This document shows, one piece after another, positions 1-10,422 of a stretch of DNA of 10,991 bases (position 1 is its first letter; each line of letters starts with the position of its first letter). A model generated the notes under the pieces. The model was given only the letters and a program-made list of their open reading frames with translations, searched no databases and had not been told where the DNA came from. The translations under genes and the position numbers were made by a program. Origin of the DNA: Alectoria sarmentosa (Eukaryota; Ascomycota; Lecanoromycetes; Lecanorales; Parmeliaceae); the NCBI GenBank assembly GCA_009733775.1, contig WOGZ01000620.1, forward strand, positions 1 to 10,991, given 5' to 3'.

Positions 1-41
1 TTTTTTGAAAATCGTTTATTATATTAATTTTTGTTCGAATT

Positions 42-302
42 TTAATAAAATGAAATAATATTCGTTTTATTTATAACGTAATAATTGTAATTATTATAAA
101 TTATATATTTAATTACGATAATACAAAAATTGAGAAATTTTATATAATTAAAAATCTTAATATTAATAATAACGTTTATCTCGTTAACGTTTAAATAACG
201 ATTTTCAAAATATAATATAATAAATATATAAATATACGATAATTCTCGTTTTTGAAATTTTATAATATAATAATACGTCGAAACTCGATCTTTTATTCGC
301 AA
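42..302 (-). pseudogene. Unidentified open block near the outer end of left arm
   Basis: The minus strand is open for 86 codons. Its middle part, with NFCIIVIKYIIYNNYNYYVI, has a clear counterpart in the right arm at 10423-10611 on the + strand. The peptide is rich in Ile, Asn, Tyr and Lys, as expected from AT-rich DNA, and no domain or motif is recognised. It points outwards, away from the retroelement. With over 80% A+T, TAA and TAG are frequent by chance, so 86 open codons is mildly notable. The right copy needs a frameshift upstream of its open part, so coding ancestry is only a possibility. Confidence 0.25.
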
Positions 303-599
303 AAATTAATTAAAATTAAAATTAATTATCGAAATTTCAATTAATCATAATTCGATTTTCGAAATAAAAAGAAAAAATTTGAAAATATTATAAGATTTAT
401 AAATAAGAATTACGACGTATAAAGAGTTAAATCGTGTTAAAAGCATTTTCAAGAATTATGATTTACATTAATTATTTGATTAATATGTTTTTAAAAAATT
501 TATTATAAATGAATTTATTAAGAAGAATGAGAGAGAATTTATTAAACATCTTTTTTTTCAAGATATCGTTTATAAAAACCTTCAATTTCAATTTGAAAA

Positions 600-957
600 C
601 TTTTATTATTAAATTAAATTAATCGATAATCAATTCGTTAAATAACAAATTAATAATAATTTTAATTTATTTTAAATTACAAATAAAAATAATGAAAATG
701 TTTAATTAATCAAATTTAATAATTAAAGTTATGCAATTTTAATAAAGCTATTTTATAAATCGTGAATTTTTTTGATATATGAAAAAAAGAATAATACGTT
801 GTTTATCAATTTATGCGTTCATAATAATTTCATCGATTTAAACATTAATAATTATTTGATAAATGTTAACTCGAATGATTTTTTGATTTTATCTTATTCA
901 ATAAAATCGATTATTTTCAACGATTACATATATATCGTAAACGAAATATTAAAATAA
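600..957 (+). pseudogene. Unidentified coding relic in left arm
   Basis: From 772 the frame is open for 61 codons, ending at a TAA at 955-957. Fragments are NNTLFINLCVHNNFIDLN and IIFNDYIYIVNEILK. The inverted copy at 9695-9871 keeps the same frame open and stops at the equivalent codon. Upstream, to about 600, both copies still align in frame (NYAILI, LFYKS, FNLF) but share stops such as TGA after YKS, readable as mutated CGA. Conservation of frame and stop in two RIP-hit copies suggests this was the 3' end of a real protein gene, mainly hydrophobic and Asn/Asp-rich as it stands. I do not recognise the family. The TTG at 772 is not a supported start, and chance openness in AT-rich DNA remains possible. 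Confidence 0.4.
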
Positions 958-2242
958 TTTATCACAATAAAAAAAACGATTAAATTTGATAAAACGAATT
1001 TATATAAAATATTTATAAAAAATTAATTTAATAAATTTAAAAAAATAAAGAAATAAATTTGTAAAAAGAGATTAATATAATTCGCTTTAAATCTTCTCGA
1101 TTATTAATTTATAAAATAAAATTATCATTATTATCTCGATTAATAAAAAGATTTTTATTAAATAAAACATTTATAATGAATATATTGTTATATTATAATT
1201 ATTCGTTAAATGAGAAAATAAAAAGATAATGCAATAACATATAAGCGAGATATTAATATAAAACATTATATTTATCGCGATTTTGAGTTTTAATTAAGAC
1301 GTCTTTCGTCTCGAGCATATTTAATAAATTATTTATATCGCTCTTTTAAACAATAACGATTTTATTTGAAATAAAACGATTATAAATGCGTGAATCATAA
1401 TGTTAAAAATTTTTATATAATAATTTATAATTTCATATAATTAAATCGATCTTCAATCTTTTAAACATCGTTTTGAAAATGATAATGTAAAAATTAATGC
1501 TTTTAAAAAGAGTAATTATTTTTCGATATAAAATTTACTTAATATTATTATAATAATTATGCTTAATATAATTAATATAAAAAACGCAATCGAAAAAAAA
1601 TTATATCGTATTATAAATTGTTTTTAAATATTATTTATAATGTAAATTTAATTAAAGATCGATTTTTCGATTTTTAAAGATTTCAAAATAAGTATATAAA
1701 TAATAATCGCGTTTTGCATTTTATACGTGAATAAAGCAATTAAATAATTAATAATGATTTGTTATAAAATTATCGAGGCGGCGTTATTATATTAAACGTT
1801 ATAAACGCTATATTTTTTACACTCATCGATTAAAATCATGATGTTAAATTTCAAAAAATGTAAGATATTATTAATATCACGCTTATTGAAATTAATGAAA
1901 TTATTTATATTCGTTTTAATTTTATAATATTCTTTATTCTCATCTTGATCGTTATTTAAATCGTTATTTTATAAAACGTTTATTTTAAATATAATGATTT
2001 TGATCTTATCGTTATCATAGTATTATTTAAATGTTTTATTTATAAACGATATCGCATTATATCGATCGTAAATCTAATTTATAAAATCGAGATTATGTCA
2101 CAAAGACTTTATAATATATAAATAACGCGTAATATAATTTGTTAATTTTATTAAAAATTAAATAAATTAAATAAATTAAATAATTTTTAAAAAAGAATTG
2201 AAAAGCGCGTTATTAAAAAAATCGATATCAAAAAAATTTATT

Positions 2243-2320
2243 AATAAATCTCGCAACAAAGAATTCTTTATATCGATTAAAACATTTTTCGATCATTTAA
2301 AAATATAAAAAACGCGTCGT
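2243..2320 (+). pseudogene. Possible coding fragment conserved between arms
   Basis: The + strand reads NKSRNKEFFISIKTFFDHLK, then KTRR after a stop. The reverse complement of about 8340-8417 reads NKSRNKEFLLSIKTFFDRLK in the same frame with the same stop. Of eight codon differences, five are silent third-position transitions. That pattern suggests a former gene running towards the centre of the inverted repeat, but the stretch is short and stops follow. The basic tail is not enough to name a family. Confidence 0.25.
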
Positions 2321-3236
2321 TGAGTGAAAAGAAAGATGATAAGCGAGATAAAAAATAAAAACACATTTTGAGAAAACGAAAATCGATTAATTTAAAAGTA
2401 TAACGATTGTGAGAGTGAAATATTTATTCAAAATCTTTTTGAAAGTTTTTCTGCGCGTTTATAAATAATAATAAATAATTATTAATTTCGATTTCGTTTT
2501 TGATTATTAATAATAGCGAAATCGTTAAAAGAAGTCTTAAAAGCGTTAATAAAGTTTTTAGAAACTGAGAAAAAAGCGTATATGTGTCTTAAACGTTTAA
2601 TAGCGTTTAAGCGAAAAATGTCAAAATCGAATATATTTATATTGATAATTAATTAATAAATTAATAAATTGATAAAAGAATAACGATTATACGCGTCTTT
2701 GTAAATAAATAATTGAAACGAAAAAAATATTAATCGTTTCGGGCAAGCTTAATATAATTTCAAAATCGATATTCGAATATTTATTTATTTGATAAATAAT
2801 AAATCGAATTTCATAATTTTTACGTCTTTGAAAAGCGCAAAGCGAGTTTTATAATTTATGAAATTATGAAAAAACTTTATCTTTAAAAGGATAAAAAGCA
2901 AAAGATGTAAGATTTTTATATAAATTTTTTTATAAAAGCGCTCGAAAGACCTAAACGTCATTATTCGAACGTTATTTAAAATAAAAAGTGACGTTAGATT
3001 AATGATTAACTGCACATATAAATTTAAGATATTTTAACTTAGTTTTATATTATTCTTTTATATAATAGTGATAATATTATATCGTAAAAACGATAACGTT
3101 ATAATAATTTTTTTCTCTTATTTTTTTTATAAAATTTGAAAGTTTTTTAATAAACATTATATAAAATTCTTTTTTTAATATAAATATTTGAAAATTGAGA
3201 TTTAAAGAAAGAGATAATTGTTAAATCGAATAATCG

Positions 3237-3278
3237 TATACGTTTTATATAAAATATGCGTTATTGTGACGTTATTTT
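3237..3278 (+). pseudogene. Possible gag CCHC zinc-knuckle relic
   Basis: Read in the RT frame, this gives YTFYIKYALL*RYF, preceded by KLRFKERDNC. The spacing fits the retroviral-type knuckle C-x2-C-x4-H-x4-C. The first two Cys would have become Tyr by TGT to TAT change, while the His and last Cys positions are replaced. The preceding charged segment resembles the linker that often comes before the knuckle in fungal gypsy Gag. It lies upstream of RT at a distance that leaves room for a compact protease. None of the four metal ligands is intact, so the call rests on spacing and position alone. Confidence 0.35.
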
Positions 3279-3725
3279 TTATAAAATCTTATGAGAGTTA
3301 TAAAGTTTAAGTTTAATTAAATTGACTTCGCAATTATCTCGTTAATGAAAATGCTTAATAAACATATATTTATTTAATATGTTTCGAGATCTTTTTTTTT
3401 TAAAGATTAATTTTATTATATAACTTAATTATTGAATTTAATAATAATATGTTTTTTATATATATTTATTTATTTGCGTTTGTTTAACGACGTAAATAAT
3501 ACGTCTTATATTATCGCAATATAATTTTAAGATTTCGAAAAATTGTTTTAATTTTTGTCTTCAAAAAGGGCGAATTTTATAACGAACGTTTTTATAATTA
3601 AAGTTAATAATTACGATTTTTTTTAATAAAATAAGAAAAAGGTTTTTTATATAAAGAAATTAAAAAAACATATATTTAAGATAAATTATAAGTGAATTAA
3701 AGTATTAAATTTTACAAAAGTAAAC
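3279..3725 (+). other. Expected protease zone, not readable
   Basis: In Ty3/gypsy elements the aspartic protease sits between the zinc knuckle and RT, and this interval of about 150 codons is the right size. The only hint is IDFAIIS at 3321-3341 in the RT frame, which could be a wrecked D-S/T-G-A active-site loop, but the Ser and Gly are not there. The last part, about 3640-3725, reads as a Lys-rich linker that runs into the RT start. I see no other feature here. Confidence 0.25.
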
Positions 3726-4440
3726 AAGTTATTATCGCATCGTTTTATTAATTACGAAATATATCTTGAAAAATAAATAACACTTTTAACGAAAAGAGTT
3801 TACGATATATCTCGAAAATAAATATCAATAATTAAAAAATATATTAAAAAAGTGTTAAAAAAGGGATATATTCAATTTAATAAATTATTTAACGTCGTTT
3901 TTATTTTTATCGTAAAGAAGTTTAATAAAGAGTTTCGATTTTATATTAATTATCGAACTTTAAATGCTTTCATCGTTTTTAATCGTAACGCATTTTCATT
4001 AATTAAAAAACTTTTTATCAAGCTTTATACAATTCGAATTTATAATAAATTCGATATTATAATTATTTTTAATAACATTCGAATAAAAGAAAATTATAAA
4101 AAAAAGACGAATTTTTTATAAGATATAATTTTTATAAATATATAATAATGTTATCTAATTTATATAACGTTTATATTACATTTTAAGCGTTTATTAACGA
4201 TATATTAAAAAACCATTTAAACGTTTTTTATATAACGTATTTTAACGATATTTTCATTTATAATAATATTAAAAAAAAGCATTTTTTTTACGAAAAAAAG
4301 ATTTTAAAGAAATTTTAATAAATTAAACTTTATTTTAATATTAATAAATATAATTTTTATGTTATTAAAATTAAATATTTCGATTTTATTATTATTATCG
4401 ACGAAATCGAAATAAATTTCAAAAAGATAAACGTAATCAC
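3726..4440 (+). pseudogene. Ty3/gypsy reverse transcriptase relic
   Basis: Reverse transcriptase copies the element RNA into DNA. From 3726 the frame gives KLLSHRFINYEIYL, matching the L-P-P-H-R-x-Y-D-H-x-I entry segment of gypsy RTs, then VLKKGYIQFN, RFYINYRTLNAF and YNKFDIIIIFNNIRI. In the last of these the first catalytic Asp (codon 4053-4055, motif K-L-D-L) is kept. An open stretch runs from 3852 to 4121. A one-base-type frameshift near 4118 moves the reading to another phase, which continues with INDILKNHLNVFYITYFNDIFIYNN. The YFND at 4238-4249 is the Y-L-D-D active site with its first Asp turned into Asn (AAC after T, a RIP-context change). The segment ends with KYFDFIIIIDEIEIN, the K-Y-L-G-F-I motif. 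In-frame stops occur at about 3774, 3819 and 4184. Confidence 0.94.
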
Positions 4441-5080
4441 GTAATAAAAAAAAATCGCTGCATTAAAAATATATAAGCGTTTTTAAACTTTATTAACTTT
4501 TATCGCAACTTTATTTTAAGATATTTTCGAATTATCGCGTTATTTATTAATTTAACGCATATTAAATAAGAAAAAAAATTTATATATTTTTAAATAAAAA
4601 ACGATTTTAAATAGCGCGCATTTGAAACATTTAAAAAAAAAATCATTATTACATTTATATTTACTTATTTCGATTCAAATAAAAAAACATAATTAAAAAT
4701 TAACGTATTTAATTATATGATGATTATTATGCTATTATAAAAAAAAAGCGATAAAAATTTTAAATTTATCGCATTTTTTTCAAAAAGACGTTTTTAATAA
4801 AATATTAATAAAAAATTTATAATAAAAAATTCATGATTATAATTCGCGTTTTCGAAAAATAATATTTAAAGCTCGTAGAAATTTAAATAAAGAATGTTAT
4901 TTAAATTATATTTAATTATAAAAATTAATAATATTTCATATTATTAAAGTAGTTAAATTCGCGTTAAATTAAATAAATAAAAATTTTATCGAAATTCAAT
5001 TTTCGCATTATTTATCGCTTAAAGAAAAAGAGTATTAAATTTAATAATTTAATAAAAAAAATAAGATTTTTCTTAGAAAA
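4441..5080 (+). pseudogene. RNase H and tether relic of the chromovirus
   Basis: RNase H removes the RNA template during reverse transcription. At 4615 the phase reads RAFETFKKKIITTF, the usual C-x-x-A-F-E-x-L-K segment of gypsy elements, then TYFDSNKKT. The following KINVFNY corresponds to the E-T-D-A-S-D-Y catalytic region; its key Asp (codon 4702-4704) is now AAC, Asn. KFIAFFSKRR at 4762-4791 matches the conserved P-I-A-F-F-S-K-R motif. The tether that follows is recognised by ILSKFNFRIIYR at 4983-5018, the F-L-S-R-F-N-F-x-I-x-Y-R segment at the end of the domain. Three different phases are needed to read these motifs, and stops are frequent. The Asp to Asn change alone would abolish activity. 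Confidence 0.8.
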
Positions 5081-5531
5081 CGATAATAATAATTATACGT
5101 AATATCGTTATCGCATTATCTTTAAAAACGACAATTTAAATAAAGAAATTAAAAATGTCGCTTAATTAATTTTTATACTATTTAACGAAATAAAAGAAAG
5201 TGTAATTTATTTAACTACGATAATATATAATTTCAGCGAATAAAACAACTTCAATAATAAAAAGTTAAATATAAAATCGTTATTACGAATTTTTTTAATA
5301 AAGACTTTTAAAGAGAAATCAAATATTAAATTAACGAAAATCTTCGCTATTAAAATTTTAAACTTATTACGTCAGATAAAGAGCGTTTATAAATATAATA
5401 ATATTATTTAAAACATTATTTAAGTAAAGATTTCGAGTTAAAGAAAACTTTTTTTCGATATTATCAAAAATAACGTTAAATTCGAATTAAGAGATTATAA
5501 AATATATAAAAATTTATTATATATGTATAAT
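5081..5531 (+). other. Degraded linker between RNase H and integrase
   Basis: The interval occupies the position of the variable linker between the tether and the integrase zinc domain. Translations in the three + phases give only stop-rich, low-complexity peptide, and I recognise no motif. It shows the same CpA/TpG depletion as its surroundings. It is treated as part of the retroelement by position only. Confidence 0.5.
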
Positions 5532-6535
5532 AAACTTTACGTATCGAATAATTTAACTTTACGCATTATAATTATCAAAAACATATATAATACGTCTTTT
5601 AATAAACACGCGAATAAATTATTTATTTATAATCGATTATCGCGTTATTATTATTAATTTCGAATAATAAATTCAATAACACGTTATATAAAAAGCTATT
5701 ATATATATAAAAGATTAAAAATTTATCAAAAAGATAAATAAAAATAAATAAGTTTTTACTCATTTCGAATAATTATTAATAAAACATTTTTATTAACTTT
5801 ATTATTTTATTATTAATTTACTTAAAATATAATCGCTTTTATTAACACGTTATAATTATAATAAATAAACTTTTTATAAACAAAATTTTTATATCTTTAA
5901 ACTCTTTTAAAATAAAGACGATTATATAAGTTTTCATCGAATGAATTTAACGAGAGAAAAAATATTCGTTTTTTATTATTTTTAACCGCGAAACGCAATT
6001 TATCGCACATTTTTGAAAAAGATTTTACGAAAAAATGAGAATAAAATTATTACTTTTTATAATTTTTTATTTTGAAATAAACGATTAAATCGAAAATGTT
6101 AATGCGTCGCTTAAATAATTTTTAAAAATATATATTAATTACAATCAAGATGATTAAATAAATTAATTATTACTTATAAAGTTTAAAGCAAATTTTAATA
6201 AAAATACTTTTATAAACATATTATTCTTTATTTTTATCAAGAAATATATTTCTTAATTAAAATTAAAATCGTTTGATTTTTGAGATAATATTAATTAACG
6301 CGCAAAAAGAGAAATTCTATTTGTTAATATTTTTATAAATAAGATCGATCGAATAAAATAACACGTTAAAAAACAATTCGAATAATTTCGAGCTTTATAA
6401 AAGAAACAAATTAATCGATATCGTTTTTCAACATCTACATTTATGATAAATGATATAATAATGTTAAATAATCGAAATATTAAAACGATTAAATTAAACA
6501 AATTATTGAATTATAAGAATTTTAATTTTTTTTTA
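5532..6535 (+). pseudogene. Ty3/gypsy integrase relic (HHCC, DDE, GPY/F)
   Basis: Integrase inserts the cDNA copy into the host chromosome. The zinc domain starts KLYVSNNLTLR at 5532. Its H-x6-H pair is Tyr (5586, from His) and a kept His (5607, in NKHANK). RLSRYYY follows, then RYIKSYYIYKRLK, where both Cys of C-x2-C (5697, 5706) have become Tyr. The catalytic core is in another phase. The first Asp is Asn at 5795 and the second is Asn at 5984 (in FNRETQFIAHF). The Glu at 6092 is kept and lies exactly 35 residues after the second Asp. NVNASLK and YINYNQDD match the N-A-x-L-K-Q and Y-x-Q-D-D-W segments. The C-terminal DNA-binding region reads FMINDIIMLNNRNIKT, and LNYKNFNFF at 6506-6532 corresponds to the GPY/F module. 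The antisense open stretch 6295-6501 is a shadow of this region. Confidence 0.9.
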
Positions 6536-6698
6536 AATTATTAAAGTATATAAAAATTCGATATACGAATTAAAATTACTTACATTAATGAAAAGATTAC
6601 ACTTTGTTTTTTATTTATAATTATTTCATTTAAACAATAATAATTCTTTATTAAAATAACGTATAATTTTATTATTATTTATCAATATCGATAAAAAA

Positions 6699-6944
6699 AA
6701 TGAAATTTAAAAAGTTGAAAAAATTCTTAAATTTAAGGTCGATAATAAAATGAAAAATCTTATTACGAATAAAAAGAGATATTTTATATATAAAATCAAA
6801 TGTATAAAATTAAAAACTCATAATAGTTTTTTATAATAACTCTTTTTCAACGTCGTAGAAAACGTCGATTTAATCGCTAATTATTATTATAAATATTCAC
6901 ATAAGTTTAAATCTCACTTCTTTTTCAGAAAATTATTCGAATAA
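6699..6944 (+). pseudogene. Chromodomain-like C terminus of pol
   Basis: Chromodomains at the end of chromoviral integrases bind modified histones and direct insertion to heterochromatin. The phase starting at 6699 reads NEI*KVEKILKFKVDN, matching the entry W-E-V-E-x-I-L-D of the fold. It continues with YFIYKIKCIKL (the Y-x-V-K-W-x-G-Y strand), NVVENVDLIANYY (the N-A-x-x-L-V helix) and YYKYSHKFKSH, the Y-H-x-K-Y-P-x-K-P-G-P tail often seen in fungal elements. The frame is open from about 6831 to a stop at 6942-6944, which may be the true end of pol. The aromatic cage Trp and Tyr residues cannot be confirmed after the mutations. Confidence 0.75.
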
Positions 6945-7569
6945 AGTTTTTTATTAATATTATTAATATATAATTTCTTTATTTATAACGATATCGAATT
7001 CGAATTTAAATATTAAATTATTTTAATTGAAAACGTTATTTTGTATACGTTTAAGCACACGATTCGAATATAAAAAAAATTATAATCGTCGTAAAAGTTT
7101 CGATTTCGAAAAGAAAGATAATATCATAATTTTTTTTAATATATTTATATTATATTTGCATTAATATTTAATATATTTAATATATTTAATATATTTTTAT
7201 ATTTACGTTATATTTACGTTAATTTCGATTTAGCTTAGCGTTTTAACGAATGCGTAACTTTTTCACGATATCGTTTTTTTATAATTACTTTTCATAAATA
7301 ATATTTTTTATATATTATTAATATAAGTTATTATACGTTTATTAAATTTTTAATAATATATATATATTTAATTTTCTATCGCGATTATAACGTATTTATA
7401 TATTTTAACGATATTATATTTAATACGTTTAATAAATATTTTAACAACGATATAATTTTGAAAATCGACGTGTTTTTATATACGTAAAATAAAAGCGTCG
7501 ACGTTAATGTTCGTTTAATCGTCGAAAAGCGATTTTATAATCATTATTATTAAATTAATTAAAAAGAGA
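6945..7569. other. Non-coding stretch after pol; possible 3' UTR/LTR zone
   Basis: This sits between the end of pol and the right arm, where the 3' untranslated region and 3' LTR of the retroelement would lie. I compared it by eye with 3080-3560 and with the left arm in direct orientation and found no partner, so an LTR cannot be claimed. It holds a short tandem repeat (7163-7215) and purine-rich runs near 7561-7579. No coding motif was recognised. Confidence 0.4.
7163..7215. repeat. Short AT tandem repeats
   Basis: About three to four copies of the 9-base unit ATATATTTA lie head to tail and are followed by two copies of TATATTTACGT. The array is too short to be a satellite and is probably replication slippage in simple sequence. 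Confidence 0.7.
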
Positions 7570-9694
7570 TAAAAGAAAATATATATATTAATATATATAA
7601 AAAAATAAAATAAAATTAAATTAAAATATCTTAAATTTGTATATGCAATTAATTATAAATTTAAAATTATTACGTTTTTTAATTAACGCTCGAGTAACGA
7701 CTTTTAAGTTTTTTAAACGCCTTTATTAAAATTTTATATATAATTTTTTTACATTTTTCGTTTTTTATTTTTTTAAATATATATATTTTTTATAATATTA
7801 TAAATTATAAAACTCGATTTGCGTTTTTTAATAATGCAAAAATTATAAAGTTTGATATGTTATTAATAAAGTGAAAAAATATTCAAAAATCGATCTTCAA
7901 GTCGCACGAGATTTATCGAAAACGATTAATATTTTTTCGTTTAATTTATTTATTTACGAAGTCGCGTGTTATTATTATTTTTTTATTTTTCTATTTTTTT
8001 ATTAATCGATTATCAATATAAATATATTCGCTTTTAAAAAATTTCGTTTAAATGTTATTAAATATCTTAAACATATATTCTCATTTTACTCGTTTTTTGA
8101 AATTTTTATTAACGCTTATAAATCACCTTTCGACGAATTCGCTATTATTAATAATTAAAATCGAAAACGAATTTAAATATTATTTTCTATTATTTATAAA
8201 CGCGTAAAAAGATCTTTTAAAAAAATTAAAATATACTTTTTTTTATATATAATCGTCGTTTTTTTATATCAATCGATTTTCTTTTTTTTAAAACGCGGTT
8301 TTTTTTATATCTCGTTTATCGTCTTCTCTTTTATTTAACGACGCGTCTTTTATATCTTTAAACGATCGAAAAATGTTTTAATCGATAATAAAAATTCTTT
8401 ATTACGAGATTTATTAATAATTTTTTTAATATCGACTTCTTTAATAGCTTTCTTTCAAATTTATCTTTTAATTCTCTTTTAATAATTATTTAATTTTCAA
8501 AAAGATTAATTAATTATATTGCGCGTTATTTATATATTATAAAGTTTTTGCGATATAATCTCGATTTTATAAATTAAATTTACGATTAATGTAATACGAC
8601 GTTATTTAAAAATGAAATATTAAAATAATGCTATAATAACGACAAAATCGAAATTATTACATTTAAAATAAACGTTTTATAAAACGAAAATAAAGATAAC
8701 GATTAAAACAAAAATGAAAAATATTAAAAAAGCGTTAAAACGAATATAAATTATTTTATTAACCTTAGCGAGCGAAATATTAATAACATTTTACGTTTTT
8801 TAAAATTTAATATCATAATTTCAATTAATAAATATAAAAAATATCGCGCTTATAACATTTAATATAATAACGTCGTTTCGATAATCTTATAATAAATCAT
8901 TATTAATTATTCGATAATTTCATTTACGTATAAAATGTAAAGCGTTATTATTATTTATATACTCGCTTTAACGTTTTCAAAAATCGAAAAATCGATTTTT
9001 AAATAAATTTACATCATAAATAATACTTAAAAACAATTTATAATATAATATAATTTTCTTTCAATCGCGTTTTTTATATTAATTATGTTAAATATAATTA
9101 TTATAATAACATTAAAAAATAATTTCATTAAAAAATAATTATCTTTTTTTAAAATATTAATTTTTACATTATTATTCTTAAAACGATATTTAAAAAATTA
9201 AAAATCGATTTAATTATATGAGATTATAAATTATTATATAAAAACTCGCAATATAATGATTTACGCATTTATAATCATTTTATTTTAAATGAAATCGTTA
9301 TTATTTAAAAAAGCGATATAAATAATTTATTAAGCATATTCGAAACGAGAAACGTTTTAATTGAAATTTAAAATAATAATAAATATAATATTTTATATTA
9401 ACATCTCATTTATGTATTATTGCGTTATTTTTTTATTTTTTTATTCGACGAATAGTTATAATACAATAATATATTCATTATAAATATTTTATTTAATAAA
9501 ATCTTTTTATTAATCGAAATAACAATAATAATCTTATTTTATAAATTAACAATCGAGAAAATTTAAAGCGAATTACATTAACTTTCTTTTATAAATTTAT
9601 TCTTTTATTTTTTTAAATTTATTAAATTAATTTTTTATAACTATTTTATGTAAATTCAATTTATTAAATTCAATCATTTTTTTATTGCGATAAA

Positions 9695-9871
9695 TTATTT
9701 TAACATTTTATTTATAATGTATATATAATCGTTAAAAATAATCGTTTTTATTAAATAAAATAAAATTAAAATATTATTCGAATTAACATTTATTAAACAA
9801 CTATTAATGTTTAAATAAATGAAATTATTATAAACACATAAATTAATAAATAACGTATTCTTTTTTCTTTT
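9695..9871 (-). pseudogene. Inverted copy of the unidentified coding relic
   Basis: This is the partner of 781-957 and reads NTLFINLCVYNNFIYLN and IIFNDYIYIINKMLK before a TAA at 9695-9697, the same stop position as in the left arm. The frame is closed on its upstream side by a TAA at 9872-9874, where the left copy has TAT. Differences from the left copy are largely transitions. The product is not identified. Confidence 0.4.
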
Positions 9872-10422
9872 TTATGTTAAAAAGATTCACGATTTATAAA
9901 ATAACTCTATTAAAATTGCATAATTTTGATTGTTAAATTTAATCGATTAAACATCTTTTTTATCTTTATTTGCAATTTAAAATAAATTAAAATCATTATT
10001 AATCTTTTATTCGACGAATTAATAATTTATTTATTTGATTTAATTGAAAAAATGTTTAAATTGAAATTAAAAACTCTCATAAACGATATTTAAAAAAAAT
10101 GTTTAATAAATTCTTTTTTACTTCTTTTAATATGTTTATTTATATTAAATTTTTAAAAATACATTAATTAAATAATTAATGCAATTTACAATTTTTAAAA
10201 GTGTTTTTAACATTATTTAATCTCTTATACGTCGTAATTCTTATTTATAAATTTTACGATATTCTCAAATTTTTTCTTTTTGTTTCGAAAATTAATTTTA
10301 ATTTTAATTGATTTTTATTCGTAAAAGATCGAATTTCGACGTATTATTACATTATAAAATTTCAAAAATAAAAACTATCGCATATTTATATATTTATTAT
10401 TTTAAATTTTAAAAATCATTGC

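Larger units (their letters stand above)
1..3080 (+). repeat. Left arm of a ~3 kb inverted repeat
   Basis: This stretch is collinear with the reverse complement of about 7570-10614. I compared the arms block by block and found matches from base 1 to about 3055, with a weaker match through AT-simple sequence to about 3080. In the block 717-773 against 9878-9935 I count six differences in about 57 bases, all transitions. Most divergence elsewhere is also C/T or G/A, with small indels. The left arm carries about 29 extra bases near 328-356. The match is already in force at base 1, so the arm probably extends beyond the window. Apart from the short open blocks listed separately, I recognise no gene in 958-3080 on either strand. 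The arm could be one copy of an unidentified transposon, or a segment duplicated in inverted orientation. Confidence 0.93.
3183..6944 (+). mobile_element. RIP-degraded Ty3/gypsy chromovirus, 5'-truncated
   Basis: The + strand holds, in the order expected for Ty3/gypsy, a possible zinc knuckle, reverse transcriptase, RNase H, integrase and a chromodomain-like tail. RNase H before integrase after RT distinguishes this from Ty1/copia, where integrase precedes RT. The C-terminal chromodomain places it among chromoviruses, common in fungal genomes. The frame shifts several times (codon phase 0, 2, 1, 0, 2, 0 from RT to the end) and stops occur throughout, many readable as CAA, CGA or TGG turned into stop codons by transition. 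No complete gag, tRNA primer site, polypurine tract or LTR pair could be recognised. The left-arm junction near 3080 lies only about 50 codons upstream of the zinc knuckle, where several hundred gag codons would be expected. The copy is certainly dead. Confidence 0.9.

Noticed and set aside
2785..3015. Open frame of 76 codons on the minus strand in the left arm
   Set aside because: The right-arm partner (from 7634) shares only about the first 27 codons and then has several stops; the + strand reading is equally plausible, and no motif is recognised.
3080..3560. Possible 5' LTR paired with 6945-7569
   Set aside because: No direct repeat was found by eye between the two intervals, and the zinc knuckle and protease zone already fall within the first.
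6295..6501. Open frame of 68 codons on the minus strand
   Set aside because: It lies antisense to the integrase C-terminal region, whose + strand reading matches known gypsy motifs.
7163..7215. Satellite or centromeric tandem array
   Set aside because: There are only three or four copies of a 9-base AT unit, which fits replication slippage.
7561..7579. Purine-rich run as a polypurine tract
   Set aside because: It is interrupted by pyrimidine and no LTR start can be shown after it; it falls at the start of the right arm.
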